Shown here in pieces: positions 12,321 to 23,013 of a DNA stretch of 64,000 nucleotides. Below the pieces are notes generated by a model. That model searched no databases. It was given only the letters and a program-made list of their open reading frames with translations, and was not told where the DNA came from. Numbering within the stretch: the first letter of the stretch is position 1; every line of letters begins with the position of its first letter. The stretch covers positions 186,001 through 250,000 of the forward strand of contig NHNW01000050.1 of assembly GCA_002786025.1 (NCBI GenBank), written 5' to 3'. This DNA is from Zasmidium citrigriseum (lineage: Eukaryota > Ascomycota > Dothideomycetes > Mycosphaerellales > Mycosphaerellaceae). Both the position numbers and the translations under genes were made by a program.

Positions 12321-12527
12321 ATGGACAGCTCTTTGAAAATGACGCCTTTCTCGAATGATCGATCTATATTCATGCCATCTCCGAACCTTCGAGATCTTCA
12401 ATCTGTACTAATAGATAGACGTCTTGGAGGATGCTTTTCTCACATGATCTATCCATCTCTGTGCTATTGAAAAGCTTTTGGGGTCACCTACGCTCTCATC
12501 AAAGTTCGAGAATCGAGACTTTCCGGT

Positions 12528-15202
12528 CTAATTCGCAGTCCAAACCCAACTCTGCTTAACTACATATGTTCCATCACCCGTATACGTCGCATACCTCGCC
12601 GTATCCAACTTAGTATCATAAAGCGCACACCGGGTCCCGTACGGCACGCCATCCTTCTCCAGATACACCGCATTAAACATCGCCACCTTCTGCTGCACGC
12701 CCTTCTGTGCATTGACCTGATTCTGCGCCGCAGCATAGTCGCTGCAGACTTGAGGATTATACGGTCCCGCGAAGAACTTCGTGCCCATGGAATTGGCCGG
12801 GGCGTCGATGGCCTTGTCGAGCTTTACTGGGGCGGAGAAGCCGGAGCACGGGTCGAAACCGGGGATTGTGGTGTTCGTTTTGTCGTACCCATTGCTGGCT
12901 GTGATGACGACTTCGAATTGCTCGCGGGTTTGGCCGCGGTTTGTGGCGGTCGAGGCGTCGATTGCGGAGCCCCAGAGGGTGCATTTGAAGGATGTCATGG
13001 AGGGCGGGTTGGGACAGTAGTTGCCCCACACTGTTGGGGCGGTGTCGTTGGTTGATGGACGGAGAGAGGGATCGCGCTCGGCGTAGAGGTTGAAGGCTGT
13101 GCAGAGGTCGGTTTGGTCGCAGCGAGCGGCGCATTCTTTGGTGTCGTATTTTTGGAGGGTGTAGAGGCCGAGATAGGATTGAGCGGATGTGGCGCCGTTG
13201 AGGTCTTTGAAGACCTGGTCGTAGGTTGTGCCATCGTAGGCGGGGACTGAAGATGGTGCTGCTGAGGCGAGAGCGTGAAGGGACGAGTAGGCGAGAAAGG
13301 CTGAGGCTGTGTCTGGGGTTGGCACTACACAAAGATGTCAGTTCGATCTCCTTCGAATTGCAAGGTATTGACCCACCAGGTCCGTATCCGTCGGGTTGAG
13401 CAGCACAAGGATCCAGTGGGTTGATGAAGCCACAGTAGGTACCCTCCTCAGGCTGAGTCGGGCAAGGCTGTCCGGCAGTGGTAGTTCCAGTCAATGCCGG
13501 GTCAGTGGTATATCCAGTGGTGATCGCTGGATAGTAAGGAGTGTATGGAGTGTGGGTCCACGTTGGTCTTGTACGGGTAGACGTGCAGACACTGGTGGAA
13601 GACGCAGTGCTGCTCGTGCTGCTGACAGTGGAGGAACCGGAGCTGCTGGTGCTGCTCTTTGTTGTTGAAGTCGTTGTAGCCGGGACTGAAGAGCTCGAAG
13701 TCGTGGTGACAGGGACAGTGGAGCTTGTAGTCGACGATGCGGAGCTCGATGTCGATGTAGTCGTACCAGGGGCGCTCGATGTCGAAGATGAGGTGGAGGA
13801 AGACGTCGAGCTCATCGTCGAACTCGTAGTAACAGGCGGATTCCCACCCGCCGGTGGCAGCCCACCCGCCAGATTCGAACAAACCGGCGCACTTATCCCA
13901 CATTTACTCGGCACACTCTGCGTTGGGGCCGGGCCATCATAAAAGATGGCATTATACCCCGCAACATTATACTTCTGGGGATTCCTCGCCTGGCGGAACT
14001 TGGTCGTATCGTACCCCTTGCCGAGATTGATATTGACCTTGTTAGTACCAAAGCCAACGTTCAGAATACCAGTCGACGGGCTGTAGCCCCAGGTGGAGAT
14101 GATCTGGTAGAACTCAATAGCGTTGCCAGTGGTGAAACCGTAGACTTGCGGGCCGAAGTTGGAGTTGCGGGAGTAGACGGCCGTGTCCATGTGCAGTACG
14201 GCAGAAGGGTCCTGGAAGATTATCGATTGGCCGGGGAATGAAGGGCCAGCGGTTGGGTTCTGGAAAGCACCCGTGCCATCTTCGAGGTAGAGGATGCCTC
14301 CTTTGCCGATTTGCCAGCAGCCATTGCCGTAGACGTTCTGGACGTTGTGATAGTTGACGTTGATGATGCGGAAAGCACCATTGTTGTAGAGGTTTGAGAT
14401 GGTGTTCGTTGTTGTGAGGACTGGGTTTCGCCAGACGAAAGCTGCGCCATAGTTATTGAAAGCCTGCTCGAAGGAGATGAGACCGGTGTTGTAGGCGTCG
14501 TTGTCGGAGTACATCTGGTAGGTGCTACCGCCAGTATCGCCGCGGCCGCACCATTGGATCGTTCCAGAGTTGTTCATGGACCTGATGTACCAGTCGTAAG
14601 TGGGGGCAGAGTTGGATCCGATGTCGTTCAGTTGAATCAGGGCACCGTCTCCGTTTTGCAAGTTGCCGTTGTTGGCGTCGTGGCCAACCCAGTCGGAGGT
14701 CTGACCACCGGCCAGAGGAACAGTCTTGAGGTAGTTTGTCTGACTGACGAAGATACGCCTTTTCGCTCCCGTTAGATAAGTACTGGCACAGCAATCGACG
14801 AAGAACTCACCCGAAATTGTTAATGTTTCCATAGAAATTATGCGTGCTGCCGCCATTGATCCAATACGTTACCCCCTTGTTGATCGTAGTGAGCTGTGAG
14901 ACGCTTCCAAGCTGCGCATTGTATGCCGAGTCCGTCACATCGCTGCCGACAACGCCTCGAGCATGGAGGTCACGCTCTTCGACATCAGCAGTGGGAGCGG
15001 CCTTGGCAGTCGCGGCTTTGGTGACGATGAAGCTGGTGAGCAGAGTAGCTGTCTGAAAACCATCGGCATCGGCGTCGATGGCAGATGGACCGCTGGCAAC
15101 TGTGGGAGCAGCGTCAAGCTGGGCTTGGTTGAACTTCTGTGGCACTGCGGAGACGACGGCTGCCAATGCTGCAAGAGCAGCGTATTGCCTGGACCGAGTC
15201 AT
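12528..15202 (-). CDS. Cell-wall protein with Hyr1-type domain and PAN-like tail
   Basis: Secreted wall protein of about 856 residues. Exons are 14811-15202, 13377-14758 and 12528-13324. It begins with a signal peptide (hydrophobic A-A-L-A-A-L-A-A-V-V-S-A). Residues about 100-400 match the hyphally regulated cell-wall protein N-terminal domain of Candida Hyr1/Iff proteins: Y-W-I-N-G-G, N-F-Y-G-N-I, V-Y-G-F-T-T-G-N, T-G-I-L-N-V and I-N-L-G-K-G-Y-D-T-T-K-F. A 100-residue Ser/Thr/Val linker follows, suited to heavy O-glycosylation, then T-x-T-W-T-H spacers. The C-terminal exon encodes a cysteine-rich module with K-E-C-A-A-R-C-D-x3-L-C-T-A-F-N-x-Y-x-E-R-D-P, the PAN/apple-like signature seen in many ascomycete wall proteins. 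No GPI tail is evident. A role in adhesion or surface display is likely. Two in-frame acceptors exist for intron 1 (exon 2 starting at 14758 or 15 nt downstream). Confidence 0.82.
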
Positions 15203-17499
15203 GATCAGTGCAGGGGAAAAGAAAATTAGTGGAGAGGTGTAAGTCGAAGACGATACGAAAGGAAGAACACCTCCCTCTTACCGATCCCAGTGGAGCATCA
15301 GCTCGATACTTATTCCCTCAAGCTGCAGAAACGATGAGTCCACTACAATGGATAGCTTGAGATCTAGCCTCGTCTCCGTTTCGTACCCCAACGAAGAACG
15401 CCCACTCATGCCATTCGAGATGGTAATTGAGTTGCGACCGGTATGCTGTCGGTGGGAACGATGCCAAATGTCCCTCAACTTCCAGAAAGACACCTTCTCG
15501 TCACGGTATAGCCATTGCAACGTGAAGAAGCCGAGCCCTAGCTAGCCATGACGGTCTCAGTCGGCAGCAACTCCCAGAGAGCCACGCACCGCCGTTGAGG
15601 TCGCCATGTGCCGGCGTGCAAACGATGTGGACGTTGTTCACGGATCTTTCGGGACGTGTGGTTTTGAGCTGCTGCCCTAATGGGGATAGTCGACAAACTA
15701 TTCCACCTATACGAGGAGTCGTAACCCTATAAGGAAGCTTTGTAGCCAGATTCAGCCTGTTTCAGCGGTTCCAGATGCAGAAAAGGCTGGTTCGATCTCG
15801 AACTTAGTAGTGAGCCGAACCAAAGCAAATCTCGACTTCACGGCAGGTGATACCGACGTCTCGATCGTAGTCGTCGTCAAGAAATTAGGGCTCTGGAGAG
15901 CATGCAGATTACCTGCCGCGATCGAAGTCCCTCTCCAAGTCCGCTGCTTGAGGAATAGTCAGAGCCGAAAGATTCACTCAATATCTGTCTTTCTTTCTTA
16001 ACGGAAGATCGTCAGGGCCGAACAAGGCGAGGTCTCTCGGCCTCATCGGCGGCTTAGCCGTCGGAGAGGAACCGAGTGAAGATGATTGAGCCAATGGGCA
16101 AGCATTGTTCCAAAGGCCTGCCGAACGGGGACTGACCGCGTCACTGTTGGAGGCGGCCAACAAACGACTTCTGCATTGCAACAATCTGAAATCTCTTACG
16201 CAAGCTCAAGACCGCCGCTGCCTCCGCGATGAAGACAGAAGTGAAGACTTTGCAAGCCACTCTCGTAACGATCGTGCTTCGAGAATGCGGACAAGCTCCG
16301 AGTCCGGTATGCGGATGAAGATCTGTCAGCGTCGCAAAGATGCAGATGATCTGGCCCTCCAATCTTGCGACACCTTGGGCAAGATTACACATGAGGTTGA
16401 CTTTAGGTATCGCCGTCGGTGCACCTCTCAGCCAATGATCTGACGTACAAGTGATGGTGACTGTGCCTTGCAAGTATTTGACCTCGTCAATCGCGGCAGT
16501 ACATGAGTGATGTATCTTGCACCAGGTTGCTGGAATCGTGCAGCATGATGGTGTAATGGTAACGGCCAACTCCGAGTCATGCCAGTTGTTTTGTCGAGAT
16601 GGGATGAAGTCAAGGCTTGGGTCGCTCGTTTGCTGAAGTCACGGAACGGAGTGGCATGGATGCCACGCAAACATAGACGGGTACCTGCAAGAAGCCGCTA
16701 TCGTCGGATAGCTGCAGAAGAGCGTGGCAGCAGTATTGCGGAGGTGGGTTACGCACCGTGGTAAATCGTTGTATTGACACCTTACACTGGGCTGGCTTCT
16801 TGGTGAGAGGTCGTGTGCTTGATTTCCTCACTCAGAGGATCCGTGAAGCCAGCTTCTGTTGCTCCCCTTTGTGCGGCCATTCTGTGCGAGGTATTACCCA
16901 TATCCGCATGCATCGGGTATGCTGCTTCCCAAGAGTCAGCCGCTGTCGTGGGGAGTGAATGGCAAATGTGCCTGAACGTGATCCATCTCGACGACCTGGT
17001 TGGATGTATAAAGGTCTTCCAAGTCCCAGCTCGCCCGGTCTCGTTTCTTTTCGATTGATGGAAGTGTTTGTCGAGCAAGGACGTCTTGCTTCATTGGATC
17101 GGCGCAGCCAGGCTCTAGCGTTGGCATCCGTACGATGTGTGGACCGTACTGCAGATAACGCAAACACGTCACCTTGTGGGTGTCGAGTGGTGTCAATGAA
17201 TGGCCAGTTGGGCATCTTCGTCTTCGATGGCGCTGCATTTGAAGCTTTGGCTGTGTCTCCCACGTCCAGAAACTTGGCACAGACGGACTGCTTTCCTGCT
17301 CCCTCTTGTTGACACTTCCCAGTCTCTTGGAGCAGCCGTCTCAGTCAGCAATTCGGAAAGCTCAATATCAGACCAACAGTCGCTCCAAAAACCGTCTTCT
17401 CACCTCAGCTGTCTCAGTCAGCGATTCGAAAAGCCCAGAATTAGACTAAAGTCCCCTCCAAGAACCCTCTTTTGACCTCTTTTGAATAACTGAACAATC
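15203..17499. other. Gene-poor 2.3 kb upstream region
   Basis: This stretch separates the divergent wall-protein gene (-) and MFS gene (+). It holds only short mutually overlapping open frames. A TATA-like TGTATAAAGG occurs near 17004, about 490 nt before the MFS start, which would imply a long leader. No other element is recognised. Confidence 0.4.
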
Positions 17500-19226
17500 A
17501 TGTCTAATGCAATCTGCACCACCGATTCTGCATCGACGATAGCAGAGAGCACAGCGACCGCCGACAGGATTGAAGAAGAGAAGACAGTGGACATCTCGTA
17601 TGAGGCAATAGTTGATGTCGGGGTGGGAGAAGTTGAGATCACAAGCTCAATCTCTGCCTCATCAGGCTCAAGTATGGCGAGCTGGAGCCATGAGCTCGAT
17701 CCTGCCAACCCCAAGAACTTCAGTCCGGCAATGAAGAGCATCATTGGAGTGGTGATAGCGTTGATGAACTTCATCGTATCCTTTGCCATCAGTGTCTTCT
17801 CGGGAGTCGAGAAAAGTGCAGGAGATGCGTTTCATGTTGAGGGCAACGTGATGCAGCTTGGGGTCTCGCTGTATATCTTTGGACTGGCCATGGGTAGGTG
17901 TTCTCATCACCCTTCAAAGAAATGAACTGACTCTCGGTGTAGGACCACTTTTCTTCGGGCCAGCATCTGAGTTCTATGGCCGAAAACGTCCGCTCGTTGC
18001 TGGTATGCTCGGCTTCATGTTCTTCACCTCGCTTGTCACCGTCGTCAAAGACTTCGACATCGTGGTCGTCTTCCGCTTTCTCGCAGGAGCTTGCGGCAGC
18101 TCTGCGTATGTCATCCCACCGGGGATGTACGTGGACATGTACGGTCCTGTCGGCCGGGCAGTTGGTTACCAGGTCTTTGCGTCCGGTGCCTTCATCGGCG
18201 GCTCACTAGGACCGCCAATAGCTGCAGTCTTGGTGGACACATACAGCCTGGACTGGCGTTGGAGCATGTGGCTTACCGTCCTGACAGCCGTACCTCTCAC
18301 ATCGACCATGCTATTCCTACCCGAGACTCTGGAGGCCATCCTATTGCAGCGAATGTCGAAAAGGTTGCGCCGAGAGACCGGTGACTGGACATGGCACAGC
18401 CCGAGAGATGAGACTCCGTTCGAGCTCCGAGACTTTCTGTTGAAGCCATGGCGAATGATTATTCGAGAGCCGGTGTTGATAGTCGTTACGCTCGCTTTCA
18501 CCCTGGACTATGGCGTCCAGAGTCTCACATACACTGCCATACCACAGGCATTCTCGAGGCCTCGACGTTGGAATGCGGTGAGATCAGCTTGGGCTCTGAC
18601 TCCTACCATCGTTGGCTTTGCACTTGGATGTGTCGTTGTCGTGGTTGATACTCAGCTCCGTTTTGCAAAGCGGCTGAGAAGCGGAGGACCGGTTGCTCCA
18701 GAAAGTAGACTGCCGCCGATGGTAAGACATCTTCCGTTACTCAAAGTGCGTGTGCTGACCACGATTCAGATAGCAGGCATGGCACTGCTCTCGGGCGGAC
18801 TGCTCTGGTTTGCCTGGACTGCGAAAGAAGAAGTGCCTGTCGTTGTGCAGATCCTTGCAGAGATCCCGATCGGTGCCGGCATGTACATGGTCTGGGTGAC
18901 GGGCACTGTCTACCTCCAAGACTTGTATGTTGTCCATGCCAACAGTGCACTTGCTGCCTGTGCGTTCGTCCGGTATGCGGTTGGCTCGTCGTTTCCGCTA
19001 TTCGCTGGAGCTTTGTACGATCGGCTTAGCATGAACTGGGTGAGTGTACAAAGTAAGATGTTGTCATCTTTCCAGCTGACGAAGGATCTCTCCTTAGGCC
19101 ATTTGCTTACTTGGGATCTTGTGCGCCGCGCTGGTGCCACTCCACGTCATATTTTACCTCTTCGGCAAGAACGTGCGAAGCTGGAGTCGATTCGCGCTCC
19201 ACGATTGCTATCAGACATCTCCGTAG
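17500..19226 (+). CDS. MFS drug/polyamine-type transporter (DHA1)
   Basis: Twelve-helix major facilitator of about 523 residues in the DHA1 multidrug group. Exons are 17500-17893, 17943-18721, 18770-19039 and 19098-19226. An acidic 75-residue head leads to P-A-N-P-K-N-F-S, the usual pre-helix motif (W-x2-D-P-x-N-P-x-N). The first splice restores A-M-G-P-L-F-F-G-P-A-S-E-F-Y-G-R-K-R-P, the family motif A loop. The intron at 18722-18769 is 48 nt and open in frame, so reading through adds 16 residues; splicing it out restores the expected P-P-M to I-A-G-M join. The last intron reaches the correct frame for the final helix and a Y-L-F-G-K-N-V-R-S-W-S-R tail. It probably exports toxic compounds at the plasma membrane. 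It faces the N-acetyltransferase gene tail to tail. Confidence 0.86.
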
Positions 19227-19785
19227 TGGAGGAGTCTTCTTGCGGGGAATTCGAGGAGATAGCGCACATAAATATTTGGCCTCGCGGACATTGGTGTTTG
19301 AGCTTTCGCTTGGCAGTTGGTGGTCTTCGAAGTGCGGCAAGCAGCTTGGTGGCAGAGAGACGGCTGATCATTCTTTCTTAGAGCACAGCCCATTACACCC
19401 AGGAAAGGAAGCGTGGCCCGCGCGATCCCCGTTTTGATGACCTTCTAGCCATGTTCCGTATTCGTATGCTCACAACCACTCCGGCAGGCAGAACTGCAGT
19501 CGTGTCAGTCTTCAATAGGTCTGTGCCGGTCTGATGGAGGCAGGAGGGAGGATGTCGCAGGACGCCGGCGATTTCAGCCTCTCAAATACTGCCAGGTGTT
19601 GTTTAAGCTTGCTGCCAGCCATGGTATCGTATTCAGTTTGGCTTTCTCGTCGGAATAGTCTGTTTTCAGTATCCCTGGGAAGACACGGTTGAGAAAGGAT
19701 CCAATCTTGGCGGAGAGCGCCGTGATCGTTCGTGCTCCGCACACAATATGAACTTAGTGTGCCCAAGAAAAATAGAAGGCGCGAC
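19227..19785. other. Convergent intergenic region
   Basis: This is 3' flanking DNA between the MFS gene (+) and the N-acetyltransferase gene (-). Open frames running through 19227-19381 are read-through beyond the true MFS stop. No other gene is supported. Confidence 0.5.
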
Positions 19786-20749
19786 TCAGCCAAGTCTCAA
19801 CTTCGATCCCTCAATCCCCCTCCTCTCCTCCTCCGTAAACGTAATCCCGAACCACTGCTCCAAGGCTTGCAATCTTTCATCCTCGGTCTCCAGTACTTGA
19901 ACGGTCTCAGTCTTGCCATGGACGTTCCTCCGGACCAGATTGTTGACCACATACACCTTCCCATCAATGCCATCATCTCCCCTCACGAACTTCACGCACA
20001 ACAGATTCCGCACATGATTACTATCCCCATGCGTATTCATCCAAAAATTCAGCACATTCCAATCCGGCTGCATGAACTCGATTTCCGGGAAGGCGTAGAA
20101 GGACAGCCAGTCCCTATCCTCCCCATTACGGTATTGATAGATCCACTGCTTCGACTCCTCAGTCTGATGCGTTTGCGTTGGGATCCAGTCGCGGATGAGA
20201 CGGACTTCCTGCGTTCCGAGGTTGTGGTGGATGTAGCCATCGATCATGGGAAGAGGCTCGGTGGGACCGTCACCGCCAAAGGCCACGTCGGAGTGGTATT
20301 TGGAGCCGTTTGGGAGGGTGATGATGTTGACGATATGGCCCCTACAACATCAGCCTGTGGCGGAAAGTAGGAAGGGGGAGGAGTTACCATCCAGGGAAAT
20401 CGCCCTTGGGAATCCCATGAACTCTCGGGCGGGTTCTGACGCCTGCTGTGTAGACATCAAACCCCAGCGCTCGGAGGATGTGGTTGTAGAGGATGGCAAT
20501 TTCCATGCAGTAGCCGCCTCGGCCGCGGTTGTTTGTGATCATCTTGGTGAAGAGGTGTTGAGGATCCAGATCGATTCTGTGGGTGGGATTATAGTGCAAA
20601 GACAAATTTTCGTAAGGCAGAGTGCATATTGTGCAAATATGGATTCCTTTGAGGAGTTCAAGGGATGGATAGGCATTGTGAAGGTGCTTGGGGAGGTCAA
20701 TGAAGGCGAGGAAGGAGTTGACCTGCTCTCTGGTGTATGCTGAAGCCAT
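19786..20749 (-). CDS. Arylamine N-acetyltransferase
   Basis: Cytosolic enzyme of about 305 residues that transfers an acyl group from acetyl- or malonyl-CoA to arylamines, hydrazines or hydroxylamines through a cysteine intermediate. Exons are 20388-20749 and 19786-20341. The NAT catalytic triad is visible: Cys81 in R-G-R-G-G-Y-C-M-E, His123 in G-H-I-V-N and Asp139 in S-D-V-A-F-G-G. The N-terminal L-P-Y-E-N-L motif is also typical. Length fits the family (270-330). In some fungi NAT paralogues detoxify plant benzoxazolinone-derived aminophenols. Proximity of a DHA1 efflux gene is compatible with a detoxification role, but the pairing is convergent, so co-regulation is speculative. Confidence 0.93.
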
Positions 20750-21166
20750 GGCTCATGATCTGAAACTGGGAGGTACTCAGCGAAGATGTCTCGAACAAAA
20801 TGTTTTGAAGGAGATGCATAGTCATATGTAGGAGCGTAGGGCGTGGCTTCCTCCCCACAATCTCATCAAATTGTGATTAAGGTTCAAGTGAACGTCTCGA
20901 ACAAGGCTGTGCTCATCACAAGCACACTGTTGACAGGTACAAGTCCCGTGATTATGACAAGAAGATGGTAATTCCGTGATTTGTGATCAGGTGATGTGCA
21001 TGTGAGTGGCGTTGTTGGTGAATAGCAGCAGAATTGAAGCCAGCTGTCTCTCCAGGCGCCGCTGACAAAAGCTCCAGCTTGGACCCTTGCCACCTCGACC
21101 TCCAGACCTCCCCTCATAAACAACCACCATTCTGTCTGCATTGGAACACTGCTTTCCACTGTAACA
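20750..21166. other. Divergent promoter region
   Basis: 417 nt lie between the start codons of the N-acetyltransferase (-) and protein disulfide isomerase (+) genes. This should hold both promoters. No coding frame with recognisable content is present. Confidence 0.5.
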
Positions 21167-22342
21167 ATGCCGCGCCTCACAACCCTCTTCACCGCGGCCC
21201 TCGCCGCCGCCACAACAACCGCATCGGCCGTGATCGACCTGACCCCCAAGAACTTCGATTCCGTCGTCCTCAAATCCGGAAAACCCGCCCTGGTCGAATT
21301 CTTCGCCCCCTGGTGCGGCCACTGCAAAAACCTCGCCCCCGTCTACGACGAACTGGCTTCCTCCTTCGCCCACGCCAGCGACAAAGTCGTCATCGCCAAA
21401 GTCGACGCCGACGCCGAGAAAGAGCTGGGCAAGAAGTACGGGATCCAGGGCTTCCCGACGCTCAAATGGTTTCCTGGTGATGGCGGCAAGAGCGAGCCGG
21501 AGGACTATAAAAGTGGACGGGATCTGGAGAGTCTGAGCGCGTTTATTACGGAGAAGACGGGGGTTAAGGCTAAGGGGCCCAAGAAGGCGGAGAGTAGTGT
21601 TTTGGGGTTGACGGGGGCGAATTGGGAGGCTGAGGTTGGTGGGGAGAAGGATGTTATTGTTGCTTTTACCGCGCCGTGGTGTGGTCGTACGTCTTTACCA
21701 CCTCCCCAACATACACAATTGAGATGTCTGCTAACATGATGCTTTCTAGACTGCAAAACCCTCAAACCCACCTGGGAAAAAGTCGCCACCGCCTTCTCCA
21801 CCGAACCCAACGTCTCCATCGGCCTCGTCGACTGCGAAGCCGAACCCTCAAAGGACCTCGCGAAACGCTACGGCGTCTCCTCCTACCCGACCATCAAATT
21901 CTTCCCCAAGGGAACCACCGACGGCGAAGCCTACAGCGGCGGCCGCTCTGAGATGGACCTGGTCACTTTCCTGAATGAGAAGGCTGGAACTCACCGCTCC
22001 CCAGGCGGTCTCCTGGACCAAGCCGCCGGCGTCATTCCCTCTCTCGACAGCGTGGTTGAGAACGTCCGCAAGAACGGCGGGGATAAGGCTTACGCGGAGC
22101 TGTACAAGCAGGCGGGCAAGGTGCAGGATAAGTACGCGGAGTACTATACCAAGGTTGGCAAGAAGTTGCAGGAGAACAAGGAGTACGTCGAGAAGGAGCT
22201 GACGCGGTTGACGAATATGATCTCCAAGGGCAACCTTGCGCCTGAGAAGATGGATGATCTCATTAGCCGGAGTAACATCCTGAGGAGATTCAAGGGCGAG
22301 GTCGAGGTTGTTGATGACGAGGAGGCTAAGGAGGAGTTGTAG
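21167..22342 (+). CDS. Protein disulfide isomerase with ERp29c-like tail
   Basis: Endoplasmic-reticulum oxidoreductase that forms and rearranges disulfides in secretory proteins, about 370 residues. Exons are 21167-21686 and 21750-22342. A signal peptide of about 21 residues precedes two thioredoxin domains. The first has W-C-G-H-C at residues 49-53. The second has W-C-G-H-C at 171-175, its central codon being completed by the splice. Residues about 270-370 are a helical C-terminal domain of the ERp29c type (D-K-A-Y-A-E-L-Y, I-S-K-G-N-L-A-P-E-K), as in fungal ERp38-like proteins. The protein ends E-A-K-E-E-L, without a canonical HDEL/KDEL, though the acidic end with final E-E-L may act as a weak retrieval signal. 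This is a core housekeeping gene with strongly GC-biased codons at its 5' end. Confidence 0.94.
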
Positions 22343-23013
22343 ACCAAACGACTAGGAACGATCTTGCTCTGGGAGTGAGATTGACCGCAGCAGCTTCACC
22401 ACTTTGCATCGAGGCTGAATCATACAGCACAGCCTGTAAGATAAGAAATACGAAACGAATACAGAGACGAAATCAAGAAAAAGCATCTGGAGTGACCAGT
22501 AGTTCGGCTAAGACCTTTCACTCCGCAGGCTGGAACTGAACAGCCAGTGAAGAACTCACTGGCAGTCCTCCCCGCCTGCAGCAGAGACTCACTCCAAAAA
22601 TTGCGAGCGCGAGAGCAGAAAATGTGTAAGTTAGGAGCAAATAGTCACTTTCACGGACCCTTTCTTTCACAGACAAGCGCCAAGCAGCTCATGCAAGAAC
22701 ATCCCTTAGCGTCTGTCAAATTTCATCCAATCATCGATCGTGTCTCAATTCTCGACAAGCAAAGAAAGTAGTCCGACAACTCGAATGCTAAATTCAAGGC
22801 TCTCGGCTTTGAGAGAAGGGCGCCTGCGTCTCGGTATTTTATTAAAGACCTTACAGAGGAATCTTGTTGGGTTACATTAGTCTCCCTCTACAGTATGACA
22901 ACATCAACGTGAACTTCATCTCAGAACTGTCTTTCAATTATCATCTCCGTATAACACAAGTACTCGTCCGCGTCACCTTCGTGCACATCAACAGGGGTAT
23001 ATTGTCTCCATCT
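22343..23013. other. Convergent intergenic region
   Basis: This is 3' flanking DNA between the disulfide isomerase (+) and the regulator-like gene (-). Only short frames without motifs were seen. Confidence 0.5.

Noticed and set aside
13541..13942. Long open frame on the plus strand opposite the wall-protein linker
   Set aside because: It is the mirror of Ser/Thr repeat codons on the minus strand, giving V/L/E repeats; no start context or splice support.
12757..14856. A 699-codon minus-strand frame as a stand-alone gene
   Set aside because: It runs through two introns; its last part is out of frame with the C-terminal PAN-like exon and its first part is intron sequence.
17858..19381. Single 507-codon transporter frame ending at 19381
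   Set aside because: The end is read-through of the last intron; splicing at 19039/19098 restores the final membrane helix and an earlier stop at 19226.
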